DNA of 64,000 nucleotides from Deinandra increscens subsp. villosa (taxonomy: Eukaryota; Streptophyta; Magnoliopsida; Asterales; Asteraceae): assembly GCA_039602395.1 (NCBI GenBank), contig JBCNJP010000006.1, positions 39,152,731-39,216,730 of the forward strand, read 5' to 3'. The position numbers and the translations under genes are program-made. Positions 35,061 to 46,630 of this stretch are shown piece by piece; within the stretch, counting starts at the first letter, position 1, and every line of letters starts with the position of its first letter. Under the pieces are notes generated by a model. It was not told the DNA's origin. It was given only the letters and a program-made list of their open reading frames with translations, and did not search any database.

Positions 35061-35440
35061 TGTGTATCACCGAGAGGTTCAATCTTTTTAAAATATAAAC
35101 CACATCGATTCAAACAAAAACATTTGACCCCTAGACACGGTTTTTCAAGGTGAATTTATTAGTACACTTTTTATCGCCTAAAACTAACTCTAAGTGCGTC
35201 TACTTTTAGATCTAGAAATTGAAACCAGACCCGACACTGTTTAGACACAAATTGACCATTTTTAACCAACAAACAAGACATCAAGACACACCCCTGCACT
35301 CGGAAATCAATTACCTACCTTAATCTGGTCAAAAAACAAGCTAAAAAGCAGTTAATCGAGATTTTTAAATTTTGGGCAGAGGTTCCGCTAGGGTTCGGCA
35401 TTTTGAGTAACAGTGAATGAGTTTCTGAACGGGCGATTCG
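35061..35440. other. Leader sequence, nothing recognised
   Basis: AT-rich sequence between the leader array and the TATA-like tract at 35443-35450. No primer-binding site and no ORF were found. Confidence 0.4.
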
Positions 35441-35455
35441 CCTATTTATACGCAG

Positions 35456-35606
35456 CCCAGTTCGGCTGTCCGAACTGGCAGTTCGGCTCAGACGAACTTG
35501 TCCGAACTCAGCCTTCAGATCTTTTTGAACTTAAACGAACCCTTCCGAACTGGTGCTTCGGATCATCCGAATTCTCAGCTCGGTCATCCGAACTTGTAGT
35601 TTGGCA
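35456..35606. repeat. agttcgg / ccgaact cluster upstream of a TATA box
   Basis: cagttcggctgtccgaactgg and further copies in both orientations start six bases from the TATA-like tatttata (35443-35450), which reads TATAAATA on the minus strand. This places the cluster in a U3-like position. The LTR boundaries around it are not clear. Confidence 0.7.
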
Positions 35607-35699
35607 ACTTTCAAAAATTTCAATTCAAACCCTGATTTTTGAAGATTTTCAATTTGAACACAAAGATTTCAAATTTTATCAATTTGACACAAACCTTTG

Positions 35700-36980
35700 A
35701 TCAATTCATGATGAGTCTCATGATTCCAAGACTGTTTGGTTGTTTCCGGTATAATATTGATACTTTTTCATTATCGGTTGATCGAAAATAAGATAGAAAC
35801 AAAATCTTTTTGATTTTTATAACATTTTCAAACACACCGAAAATCTTTTTGAATTTTTACAAGATTATGCTAAAACATACCTAAAATCTTTTTGGATTTT
35901 TCCAATAAGCAATAAACCAAACAGAACTTGAAATGCAAATAACTTAACTTTTTTGCAAGAAAGATCCAGACAAAAGATCATATCAGTCATAACGCATTAG
36001 ATACATTTCAATTTCAGTTTTAATCATCATGCAAGTCAAGCAGGCAAAGAATACAACTCTGCATTTTGTTTTAGTTTAGGCAAATCAATTTCTATAGCTT
36101 TCTAATATGTTTTGAGTATGATTATTCAAGCATAGATAATGTGAAAGCCCACACAATCAGGAATACTAGCAATATGACTTATTTTATTTTTGTATTTTTG
36201 TATAGAATTTAATATTCAATAGAGATTTATCGTTCGTGGTGTTTCATGCAAAATAAAGCAGAACCCTAAACAAACAACAATCAGGTCGACCTTGTGAACA
36301 CGCAGAGAAAGTCCGATTGTTTAGGAAAATAAAAAGAGAAAACAAAGCATAAATTGTATAATCTAACAACGTTCAGGCCGACCTTGTGAGCACACATAGA
36401 AAGTCCGATGGGTTATACGAAACACCATGAGAAATAAAGCAGAACGTCAAACGAACAACAACCATGTCGATCTTTCGATACGCAATGAAAGTTCGATCGT
36501 TTGACAAAATAAAGAAAATCAAACAAGTTTAAATCTTCGCAAAATGAAAGCAAGCATACACCAGAACATCTCTTATTCTGTTTTTGTTGTTTTCATTTTT
36601 ATTGCCAAGATTACACAGCATCCTTCATGATGTAACATCACGATTATCAAGCAGGTATTTAGGTTTATATCACACTAGCGTATATCAGATCTACCTTAAC
36701 ACATTCAACAAACCTAACAAGTACCTACAACCTTTATTCCTACTTTATTCTTGGTTGATAATGTATATGCTGATGTAATATCATTTCTCACTAGGTCAGA
36801 TCAATTTCTCATTTTTAATTTCCTTATTGTTTTTTTAAATTTTTGGCATTTTTCAAATTTTTAATGCTTTTCTAATTTTTCTTCCCTAAAATACAAAAAC
36901 TCTATTTTTGGATTTTTCAAATGAAGAAAAGGAAAAATAACAAGAAAGCTGTAAGTATAAACAAAATTGATCAACCGAAA
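35700..36980 (-). other. 3' UTR of degraded copia element H
   Basis: Non-coding sequence similar in order to 39420-40600 of element G (acacacctaaaatctttttgg, tttcaatttcagtt, ggcaaa phrases). It includes the ~95-bp tandem repeats at 36236-36525. The expected 3' LTR is missing to the left. Confidence 0.55.
36236..36525. repeat. Three ~90-97-bp tandem repeats in the H 3' UTR
   Basis: Each unit contains aacaacaatcaggtcgac, cgcagagaaagtccgat and a gtttcatg/cgaaacacc spacer with aaataaagcagaac. The same unit is repeated three times at 39890-40190 in element G. Confidence 0.8.
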
Positions 36981-38858
36981 TTACTTAGCAGGTAATTGTT
37001 GTATGCCATTGATTTGCAAAAGGATTTTGAAGCGGGTTTTATCAAAAGCAATAGTAAAAAGACCTGCTCGTTGAAAATCAGTGTGTATCTTTTGCAAATC
37101 AATCAAATTTTTCTCATAGCAATCACGGATAAAATGATATCTAATTTTAATGTGCTTTGTCTTAGAGTGGTGCACGGGATTTTTAGTTAAGTAGATGGAA
37201 GCAAAATTATCTATGTGTATAGGAGTAGTAAGAAATTGCAAACCGTAGTCTCTCATTTGTTGTTGGATCCCCAAAACCTGATAGCAGCAACTTGCAGCCG
37301 CAACATACTCAGCTTCAGCAGTGGATGTGGCTACCGATGTTTGCTTTTTACACTGCCATGACACAAGCCTATCGCCTAGAAACTGACAGCCAACCATTAT
37401 GGACTTGAAATTAATCTTGCAGTCGTCGTAATCAGAATCCGAGTAGGTAAATAAGTCAAACTTATCATCATGAGGATACCAGATCCCGAGATCTGTGTTA
37501 CCCTTCATTTAAACTAGAATTCTTCTCACCGCATTCAAATGTGAAATCCTTCGAGGTGCTTGGTACCTGGCACACAAACAAACAACAAACATTATATCAG
37601 GTCTGCTAGCTGTCAAATAGATTAATGATCCTATCATGGCACGATAAAGAGTGGCATCAATTTCTTCACCATCTTCATCAGGACACAAACCATGAGACAG
37701 CTGAATTGGAGTACTTGGAACACGAACGTCGGTTATCTTGAATCAATTAAGCACGTCATGCACGTATTTTGTCTGGTGAATAAAAATACCCTTCTCAGAA
37801 TGATTTACTTGCAGACCCAAAAAGAACGACATCTCGCCCATGGAACTCATCTCAAACCTTGTTTGCATTAACTTCTCGAAATTCTTCAAGAGTTATTCGT
37901 TCCAGCTGCCAAAAATAATGTCATCGACATAGGTTTGTACCAATAACAAGTCTCCTCCCGTTTTCTTGCAGAAAAGAGTGCAGTCCACCAACCCATGCTT
38001 AAACCCGTTATCAAGTAAAAGTGGACAAGGTCTCATACCAAGCTCGAGGAGCTTGATGGAGACCGTACAACGCTTTGTCCAACTTATAAACCCCTCCGGA
38101 TAATCAGGATCGTAGAATCCCGGAGGTTGTTTGACAGAGACTTCCTATTTGACTTTTCCATACAAGAATGCACTCTTGACGTCCATTTGATAAACTTTAA
38201 ACCCACGATGTGCAGAATACGCCAAAAAGATACGAATAGCTTCAATTCGGGCAACCGGTGCATACACTTTGTTAAAGTCTACCCCCTCTTCCTGAGAATA
38301 ACCTTGAACAACCAAACGAGCCTTGTTTCTGACTATAACTCCTCGGTCGTTGCATTTGCCCTTATATACCTAACGGGTACCACATGGCTCTTTACTTCCT
38401 TTTGGTAAATCAACAAGATGCCATACGCCGAGCTTCTGGAATTGTTGTAACTCTTCCTGCATCGCTTCCACTCATGAGCTATCTTTTAAAGCTTGATATA
38501 CGTCTATTGGCTCGATATGGGACAAGAAGCACAAATGGAAAACTTCATCTTGAATTCCAGATTCTTTGATTGCAAGCAGAGCACTACTCTCAATCTATCG
38601 TCTCGTATGTACTCCATCATCTAAATCACCAATGATATTGTCTTGTGGATGATAGGTGTTTATCCGGAGTGTCTGATGAGCAGGAACAATGACAGTTTCT
38701 ACCAAATCAGGAACATGATCTTCCTCCACCACAACATTGTTACTTGTACTGGTCTCAGGTTGTGAATCAGTTGGAACAGCTTCCACTACAACCTCTCCAG
38801 CACCACTTGTAGAAGGTACATCTTGTGGGATAGGAATCTCAATATGTTTAGAAACAAC
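36981..38858 (-). pseudogene. Copia pol remnant of element H: reverse transcriptase and RNase H
   Basis: Minus-strand order: a pre-RT linker (HPQDNIIGDLDDGVHTRR, 38650-38590); RT with FKVYQMDVKSAFLYGKVK (38210-38140) and the catalytic YVDDIIFG (about 37935-37910); then YRAMIGSLIYLTASRPDI (about 37640-37590). RNase H lies in the open ORF 37508-36981 (STAEAEYVAAASCCYQ ... TKHIKIRYHFIRD ... LIDLQKIHTDFQRA). Frameshifts and stops separate the RT pieces. The enzyme copies element RNA to DNA in virus-like particles when intact. Element G inserted just upstream at 38859, and the linker resumes at 44637. Confidence 0.85.
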
Positions 38859-39184
38859 TGAAAATGCTTGAGCGTGTGGATCGTCTACTTAGTCGTAATG
38901 AAATCAATGTATAACGAGTAACACACGAAGAGTAAATACAAATAAGCTTTGTATTAACCACAGAGACCACATAGTACACAGAAATATAACACGCGAAAGT
39001 CCCTGAAATCTATAACAAGACAGCTATATATACTAGTGAGAATCCGACTGGCCGAACCTCATGTTTGGACACTAGTTCGGACCTGTTCGAACTCTAGGTT
39101 TGCTGGGAGTTCGGACCTCAGCTACATTGTATGATTTGTCTTGTATTCGATGCTTCACATGACGAACAAGACTATGTATCAACA
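38859..39184 (-). repeat. 3' LTR of element G
   Basis: 326 bp. On the plus strand it starts tgaaaatgcttgag and ends tgtatcaaca. TATA-like ctatatata at 39024-39032, with inverted gttcgg/cgaac motifs on its U3 side (39046-39125). Confidence 0.9.
39046..39125. repeat. ttcgg / cgaact cluster upstream of the G TATA box (3' LTR copy)
   Basis: Copies include ggccgaacc, ctagttcggacc, gttcgaactc and gagttcggacc. The 5' LTR carries the same cluster at 44499-44575. Confidence 0.7.
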
Positions 39185-40880
39185 AACCCCCCCTCGGCAT
39201 GTGCAGCATCATCTCCTCTATTAAAACTTGTATCTTGTATCTTTAATCAAACTCTTCCTCGATCTTCACGATGAGTTCAATCTTGAATACTTGATATTGC
39301 ATTGTGTGTAATCTCTTTATCAACGATCTTCAGAAGACTTGAAGTTGTAATGTTCTCTTCCCACTTAGAAACCTGTCAACATAAATAATCTTGGCACAAA
39401 ACGTCTCTTCGAGACTCCAAGATATTTTGATTATAAAAATTCATTTTGTATTTCATGTTGATCAATCGAAAACAAATCAGAAACAATATCTTTTTCGCTT
39501 TTAGAAACTTTATATCAAAACACACCTAAAATCTTTTTGGTATTTTCGGATGAGAAAAGTAAATGCATAACAGAATCAGAAACTATTTTTGTCTTTTGCG
39601 AGAAGGATCACAACTTGGAATCATATTGGTCATAACATGCTGAACTACACTTCAATTTCAATTATTAAAGCACATAAGCCATGCTGATTGCAGATATAAT
39701 TTGTCCAACTTTAAACTCTGGCACAAGCATACTCATAACATCTGGATATGTTAAAATATTGATTAGTTTTGCATTGACCAGTGAACCCCACACTATCAGA
39801 CATACTCATATATGTTTTTGCTTATCACAATTTTGTGATTTCATTTGTGATTTTAATCACATAATGATTGTAATCATGATATAGTCAACTGTGTTTCATG
39901 CAAAAAGAAATTAGAACGTTAAATCGTCTACCTTAAGGTCGATCTTTCGATACGTAGATAAGGCCTCGGATTTTAACAAAATAAGAAAGTAAAACAAGTT
40001 GAAATTGTATAACCCAACAACAATCAGGTCGGTACTCCCGTACACGAAGAGAAAGTCCGATGAGTTATACGAAACACCAAAGAAAATAAAACAGAACATC
40101 AAACGAATAACAATCAGGTCGGTCTTGTGGACACGCAGAGAAAGTCCGATCGTTTGACAAAATTAAAAAAATCAAACAAGTTTAAATCTTTGCAAAATAA
40201 ACACATGTATACACAGTGACTTCTCATTTTATTTTCACATATCTTTTCTTGATATATCTTGAGATACGCATCAAGATGTTGTCCACTAGGTCAAGCATCA
40301 GATTTAGTGTATATCACATTCGTATACTTTCTGATTTGCCGAGCCTACCTTACACATCAATCAAATGGTCTTATGGCTTTTTCATTTACGTTATCCATGA
40401 GTCAGACAATGTCAGACAATGTACCATCATTTCCCAATCATTTCGGATACAATTTCTCATTTTTCAATGTTTTTGGCTTTTTGCATTTGTCAATGTTTTT
40501 GTCTTTTCCAAATTTCTCCCTATAAAAATGACAACTCTATTTATAGATTTTCATTTTTACGATTTTAAAATTCAGCCTTTTGAAAACAAAATTTGATTTT
40601 AAAATTCAATTTAATTAGAACAGATATTTCACATTCAGTAATTTTTAATCACCGAAAGATCTTCCTGAAACACCTGATTGAAACTAAATAAACCATTAGT
40701 TGCTCTGGGATCGACCCGATTCAACAACGTCGGGTCGCCCGGTGTCTTCCAAATAGTCTTTGTTGGCCGTGGAAACAACCTTCGGTTTCCAAATTTGTGA
40801 AAGTTTAATTTTTTATCAGAAACTAAATCAGATTCAACCGACGTACTTGATCTAGACCAAGACGATTTACGAGTTGATTA
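39185..40880 (-). other. 3' UTR of element G
   Basis: Non-coding, with the tandem repeats at 39890-40190. No pol sequence lies between the gag remnant and the purine tract, so the entire pol has been lost. Confidence 0.7.
39890..40190. repeat. Three ~90-97-bp tandem repeats in the G 3' UTR
   Basis: Same unit as 36236-36525 (aacaatcaggtcggt, agagaaagtccgat, gtttgacaaaat). The first unit is more diverged. The repeat therefore predates the split between G and H. Confidence 0.8.
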
Positions 40881-40889
40881 AATCTTTGG

Positions 40890-43811
40890 AGACCATGGCT
40901 CATAAAAAAAATTGACCTTTGTTATTCACATATTTTGCAGTTTTGTGGATATATGCAGTCGTCGGACAATCAGCAGCTAGATGTCCTGGTTGACGACATA
41001 CATAACAAAGTCGTTCTCTAAAAGTATTTTAAAATTGTTTCGAATTTTGAAAACCAGATGAATGTTCGGAATCGAGGTTATCAAAGAAACCATCAGAAGA
41101 ATCATACCTAGGAGATGGACTCCTTGAAGATGACGATCTTCCAGAATAAAAAGAAAATTCCTTCTGAGGTGATGATTTCTTTGCAACTTGTGCTTTAGGA
41201 ACCATTGCATATTTCACTGGTTTCTATGCTTGAACCGGCTCTTCCTTCACTTCATAGCCCAAACCATTGTGTTTGTAACCTGAAACCTTTGAAGAGCTCG
41301 AAGAAGAACCCGAAGCTACTCTTGACTTAGCTTCGCTAGTATATTTGGCTTTGATATCCTTTAGCTTGTTCTTCTCAATCAAACCTTTTTCTTCTTCAGT
41401 AGCAGATGAAGAACTCGAAACAACCTTATCAAAAACGTTCTCATGTTCCAACAAAACATACTTTGAAACAAATTTTGGAGCTTCACCCAAAACCTTCTCT
41501 TTCTTCTTATACTTAGACTTATTCTTCTTGGGTGGAGTGGCAAATTTTGAATAATCATGCACTTCAGCTTTAGAATCAAGCGGAGCAGAAGTAACTTCAA
41601 TTAAATCCACTGGTTGAGGAACCAAGTGAATATCCTCCTTCTTAGAACTCTCCGAACTTAGATCCTACTTTTATAAAAAGTTGAGCAATGTCGGTGATAA
41701 ATTGCAGTTCTTTACTTGCCGTTTCAACTCCAAAACTTCCAATTTCAAATCATTAATCTTTTGTTGAGCTTCAAACACCTCTTTTTGTGACTTGATGAAT
41801 TTTGCATTAAGATCATAATATTCATAAGTTTGTAACTTTCGGATCTCACATTCAACAAATAATTCTTCAAGAACATTTTCTCTCTTTTGCTTATAAATCT
41901 CAACATCCTTAGTCAATACCTCATTCTTGTTGCGATAAAGAGTATTCTCATCTTGAAGCATAGAAATCGTGTTTTATAGCTTCTCAATAGTAACATCAGT
42001 TTTAGCAATAAGAGCAGTAGCTTCCTCATACTTATGCTGAACAGGATAGCTTTTCTCAAATAAATTCTCACAATCTTGAGCTGCATCTAAAGCTTCATCT
42101 TTGGCTTTTTCACATTCTTCAGCCAATTTAACCTTTTCTTTCACAACATCTTCGTGAACATGAACTAATTCATAATATTTCTTTTGAAAATCTTCCAACT
42201 CTTTATTAAGCACAACAATTTCTTCAGTCGATGTTTTAGAACTCTGCTCAAACCATTCAATCTCCTTATGTAATTTTACACATGTAAAACATGTAGATTC
42301 TTCAACCTTTGAACTATCAGCAACTTTTGGTAAACCTTCTTGTACTAAGGATTCACTTAAATAAGAATCAGAATCTATTAACAGAATGTCATTATCATCA
42401 TGACGAGCAGTCAATGCAATGCTAATTGGAGCAATTTTCCTCTTAGCTTCAGAATCTGCATTCAAAGTAAATGCATCTGGATGACAATATACTTCATTTA
42501 ATTCATCATTAAAAGAAACAGCTTTTTCTTCACTCTTAGAAATTTCACTTGGTGAATGAAAAACCATATGAGCATGTTGAACAGACTTCAGCTTATTCTC
42601 AATTGAACTTTGACATTCTCGTGCAATGTGACCATAAACGGAACACTTATAACATTTCACCTTTGATTTGTTCAAACCAATCTTACCCTCCTGATTCAAT
42701 CTCTTCTTACCAGTTCTATTGAAAGATTTCTTCGTTCTTCGAACCAACATAGCATACTGCCAATTCAGACCCATTTCCTCCAAATGATCATAATTAATTA
42801 GATCGTAATTTTCATTTGCCAATTCAGCGTTACTCACAGCACCGGTGATAACACCAAAATATAAAGAAACTAATGCAGACATCAATGCATTATAATCATC
42901 GATAGTTTGAACAGACAATGCACTTTGAGTCGAAGAACTAGGCATCAAAACAGTACAACCAGCAGAAGAATAACTTGGAGTTCCAGATTTACCTGCCAGA
43001 AAAGCTGTAGGAGGTGTAGAACTAAGAATATTAGATTTTCCAGCATTCAAGGTTGAATAATTGTTACCATAATACACCACAGGATTTTGAACTTGCTCAA
43101 AAAGTGACTTGTTCACCATTAACTCCATATCCCTAGCTTGGATTCTTTGAATTAGATCATTGAATGACAATTTTGAATAATCTTTATCATGTGAGATCAT
43201 CATCACATAATTCTCCCATTTCTCTGGTAGAGCTTCCATGATCTTGTCTTTCTTATCAGCTTCATCTTTTGTAAGATTCACCAACTTCATTTCACTCATT
43301 AACTGAGCAAACCTGGCAATCAGATTTGGAATTCATTCATTTTGATAATGTTTGAAACTATCAAATTCCTTCTTCAGCACCTTTTATCGACTTTTCTTGT
43401 ATTGGTCATTACCTTCACATCTCTTTTCTAAAGCATCCCACAAACTCTTTGCTGTGTAGTTACTGGAAATTGATGTAATAATTCTATTGGCAATGCCATC
43501 GTTAAAGTACCATAGGTTTTCTTCTCAGCTTGATATGCTTTCTTTTGTTCATCGGAAAGCTTCCTTTGAAGAATTGGTTCCCCATCTTCACCCTTAGGAT
43601 AAACATATTGATCAGAATATGATAACCACATATCAATATCATTTGTCGAGACATACACTTCAAACCGTGTAACCCAACTATGATAATCTTCTAATTTGAG
43701 CAATTTAGGATCTTTCTGACTTGTTCCGATTTCATTATCATAGTTCATCATCGTTTGCATCGTAGTCTGAACCGAATTTTGAATAGCCGCGAACGCTTGA
43801 AAATCGTACAT
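40890..43811 (-). pseudogene. gag of element G with coiled coil and two zinc knuckles
   Basis: The minus-strand start at 43811 reads MYDFQAFAAIQNSVQTTMQ. The gag core follows (LLKLEDYHSWVTRFEVYVS ... WENYVMMISHDKDYSKLSFND). A frameshift lies near 43435 and stops near 43400-43320. From 43299 one frame stays open to 41974 and continues, with stops at 41974, 41671 and 41224, to 41029. It holds a first knuckle (CYKCSVYGHIAREC, about 42650), an acidic region, and a long heptad-like coiled coil (KELEDFQKKYYELVHVHEDV ... AEECEKAKDEALDAAQDCEN). Ser/Lys-rich segments follow, then a second knuckle (CYVCRQPGHLAADC, about 41010-40970) in another frame. Such enlarged Gag proteins presumably assemble the particle. 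This copy is broken. Confidence 0.8.
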
Positions 43812-43828
43812 TTTGAAAAAGCTGGTTA

Positions 43829-44062
43829 CCGTTCACTCTGAACTTCCACCGAACTTCCTCCGAGCTCCCTCCGAACCTAAGCTTCGCCGAACTCTCGCTG
43901 AACCTGACCTTCGGACGAACAAACAAATCCAACACCGAACTATCAAGGAATGAGGACCGAACTCTCTCCGAACTTGCTCCGATCTCTCACCGAACCAAGA
44001 AAGGACCGATCTTCGTCCGAACTTCGAGTTCGGAGCCGTTATGCCGAACTTGTCCGAACCTC
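43829..44062. repeat. cgaact array in the leader of element G
   Basis: About a dozen (c)cgaact/cgaacc/cgaacttg copies, nearly all in one orientation on the plus strand (AGTTCGG in the RNA), lie between the primer site and the gag start. They match the motif in the element's own U3. Confidence 0.8.
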
Positions 44063-44294
44063 AGACGAGACAAACTTCACTCGACACTATTTTCTCTATT
44101 TTCAGTGTTATTGACTGGAATTTTAGACAGGAAGTCAAACAAACTAGATAGAAACGGATAAGGAATGAATTTTGGATATGAAGCACACTTGAAAAGATCA
44201 AATAAACTAAAAAATGTATGACATTTTCGTAAAAACGTGAATTTTGAGTTAAAACTCTGAAAAATAATGATTTCCGATCAGTAGAGCAAACCAA

Positions 44295-44307
44295 ATGCTC
44301 TGATACC
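44295..44307 (-). other. Primer-binding site of element G
   Basis: The plus strand reads tgctctgatacca, i.e. TGGTATCAGAGCA on the minus strand. Three bases separate it from the LTR at 44311. Initiator tRNA-Met type. Confidence 0.9.
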
Positions 44308-44310
44308 ACT

Positions 44311-44636
44311 TGAAAATGCTTGAGCGTGTGGATCGTCTACTTAGTCGTAATGAAATCAATGTATAACGAGTAACACACGAAGAGTAAATACAAATAAGCT
44401 TTGTATTAACCACAGAGACCATAGAGTACACAAAGATATAACACGCGGAAGTCCCTGAAATCTATAACAAGACAACTATATATACTAGTGAGAATCCGAC
44501 TGGCCAAACCTCAGGTTCGGGCACTAGTTCGGACCTGTCCGAACTCTAGGTTTGCTGGGAGTTCGGACCTCAGCTACTTTGTATGATTTGTCTTGTATTC
44601 GATACTTCACATGACGAACAGGACTATATATCAACA
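44311..44636 (-). repeat. 5' LTR of element G
   Basis: 326 bp, the partner of 38859-39184 at ~95% identity by eye. TATA-like tract at about 44477-44485, motif cluster at 44499-44575. Confidence 0.9.
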
Positions 44637-44785
44637 ACAGCTATTCGTGTTCGTCATCAGAGGACAATTCATCAACAGAAATTATGGTATCAATAGTTGT
44701 TTCGGTCACATAATCTTCAGGATCAGGTACATCTGGAGTAGACGGAATATTCATCACTATTTAAGCCTCATTTGCCTCCATGCTC
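44637..44785 (-). pseudogene. Element H pol linker upstream of the G insertion
   Basis: The minus strand reads an acidic linker (DPEDYVTETTIDTIISVDE LSSDDEHE) that joins the linker resuming at 38858. This confirms that G split an existing H pol sequence. The rest of H (integrase, gag) is not present. Confidence 0.6.
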
Positions 44786-45210
44786 CTCATTTCTCCACCC
44801 AAAACGGTTGAAAACCCCTTGATTACACTTGATTCTTATCTCCCCTCATCAAACCTTGGAATTTGAACTTAGATTATGAAGATCAAAGCTTGGTTCATCT
44901 CTTTCATCCCTTTTCTTCATTCTTGATTGTTCTTGTACCAACCAAAGTCAAGATGAGTCTTGGAGTTAGTGGGAGCAGGATGTCTACCTTTCATGCTTGT
45001 GGGTCTTTGTCCCATGACCTATTTGGTCTTGCTAATAGGCTCTAGCAAGACTATAACCCGTATGGTCGAATAAACATAACTGTTTTCTTGGTTTTGGTTG
45101 CGATGTCTAATAACTTTATTACACGCCAACTAAAATACCAACCTTGTTTAAAAAACCGTTTTAAAAGTAAATATACAATCAATTGATAAAATTCGGTTTT
45201 ACAACTTAAC
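44786..45210. other. Unassigned AT-rich sequence
   Basis: No ORF with recognisable domains, no LTR boundary and no similarity to other parts of the window was noticed. It lies between the truncated H element and the 5' LTR of A. Confidence 0.4.
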
Positions 45211-46404
45211 TGTGACAATCCGACTTTTCAGGTCATTTCCTGACTTTAACTGAATGTAAACTGTATTAAATGTTGTGTGAACATTTACGTGTTGACTTTG
45301 TTGACTTTAGCAAGTTAGGGTTTTGTGTGATCATCACTATACGAGCATGCACTAAGTTCAAACGTTTGATATTCCATGATTTCACTTTATGATTCTATGT
45401 GATATATTTATATATATTCACATGTTATTTTATCATTCCATGTGAGTTTTAATTATTAAATAATATATTTGTATTTATGATTTTATGTAAACCTAAAGTA
45501 TATATATATCTATAAACTTTTAGTCATAACTTACGAGAATTTAAGAATACAGATTACAACTTAATTATATAATCGTGGAATTTTATCTTATGATTTTATG
45601 TGAGTAAATGAGATTTATATTAAATTTATAAACGTTACATGATTTATATATTTTGACGTTCCTCGTATATTAGTCGTTAAAAACATTTCCTGTTAACTCC
45701 GTTAGAGCCGATAGGTTTTTATAAAACTTCGAGGGGTTAGTTTGGCATTTCCCAAACATGATATTCTCTTATTAAACCTAGAGGGGCTATCCTGTAATTA
45801 CCGAAAACCTGTGTCATTATAGTAAGTATGTGAGGGACTAAAGGTGTCAATACTTGATAGTCGATTTTAATGCTCATTTACGTAAAATGAAGAAGGGTTG
45901 ATGATCGGTTTCGACCGATCGTCATCATCACCATCGGTTACAAATTCTTGGTCATCATAGCTTACTCTAATGATAAATGTATACCATTTACAACACCCTT
46001 CTCCTCTCGCAACTCTTCTCTCTCGTTTTCTTTTTCTTTTAAGGTTTTCCGGTGAACTCAAAATCCGGCCAGAATTTCCATTGTCTAGCCATCGTTTGAT
46101 ACGTCCCTATGATCGTGAGTTCGCGACGAGTATCCAGGAGCAAACCAATTTGAGTTTTGTTAGCGTGCTCGATGTTCGCGTTTGAAGTTCGGGTTCATTT
46201 TCGGCTCCAAAATCATCTCGTAACTCATCCCCGACACAAGGTAAACACTCCTTACTGATATTCGCATATTTTCATGGGCTTATTCGAGTTTCACGATTTT
46301 CCGGTGACCGGAATGAAACTCCGGCCACCGGAGTTCTTGGTGAAGAAGATGACGCGAACTGGGTCCAGGATATATAGTATACGCGTCGGGTTATAAAACG
46401 ATTG

Positions 46405-46473
46405 GGTCGGGTGTCCTGATGGTTGTGGGCGTGATTTCAGACCCGGAGGTCGCGGGTTCAACACCCACCCTCC
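46405..46473 (+). other. tRNA-like module 1 in the A 5' LTR
   Basis: The segment ggtcgggtgtcctgatggtt ... ggtcgcgggttcaacacccacc resembles the D-arm to T-arm span of a tRNA. It has a B-box-like ggttcaacacc. It is repeated in the 3' LTR at 54671-54739. No full cloverleaf could be folded by eye. Confidence 0.5.
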
Positions 46474-46560
46474 GCATATCTTTTTCTTCTTTCTACAAAT
46501 CCAACTCGGAAACACTAAACCTAGATAAAACTATTCTGATCGGATTATTAACAGCAACAA

Positions 46561-46630
46561 GGCCCCTGGTCGAGTGGTTTGCACGCTGAGTTGTAACATA
46601 GAGGTCACGGGTTCGAACCCGGTGACCACC
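46561..46630 (+). other. tRNA-like module 2 in the A 5' LTR
   Basis: ggtcgagtggtttgcacgct looks like a D-arm/A-box. About 50 bases on, ggtcacgggttcgaacccgg is followed by tgacc; it contains the B-box ggttcgaaccc inside a gtcac/gtgac-flanked stem. The 3' LTR copy is 54827-54896, and the diverged B element has it at 16720-16780. Confidence 0.6.

Larger units (their letters stand above)
38859..44636 (-). mobile_element. Element G: copia-type gag-only LTR element
   Basis: A complete 5778-bp insertion into element H. The LTRs at 38859-39184 and 44311-44636 are both 326 bp with ~15 differences by eye. The flanks acaac (38854-38858) and acagc (44637-44641) look like a target duplication with one change. 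The primer site is on the minus strand at 44307-44295. The purine tract AGGGGGGGGTT is at 39195-39185. The body carries a long degenerate gag and 3' UTR repeats. No integrase or RT is present. Confidence 0.9.

Noticed and set aside
45970..46185. 71-codon ORF present in both A LTRs
   Set aside because: Its conservation is only the LTR duplication; element B does not keep the frame.
46561..46630. A functional tRNA gene
   Set aside because: The B-box and T-arm are good, but no acceptor stem or proper anticodon stem can be paired by eye. Reported as tRNA-like only.
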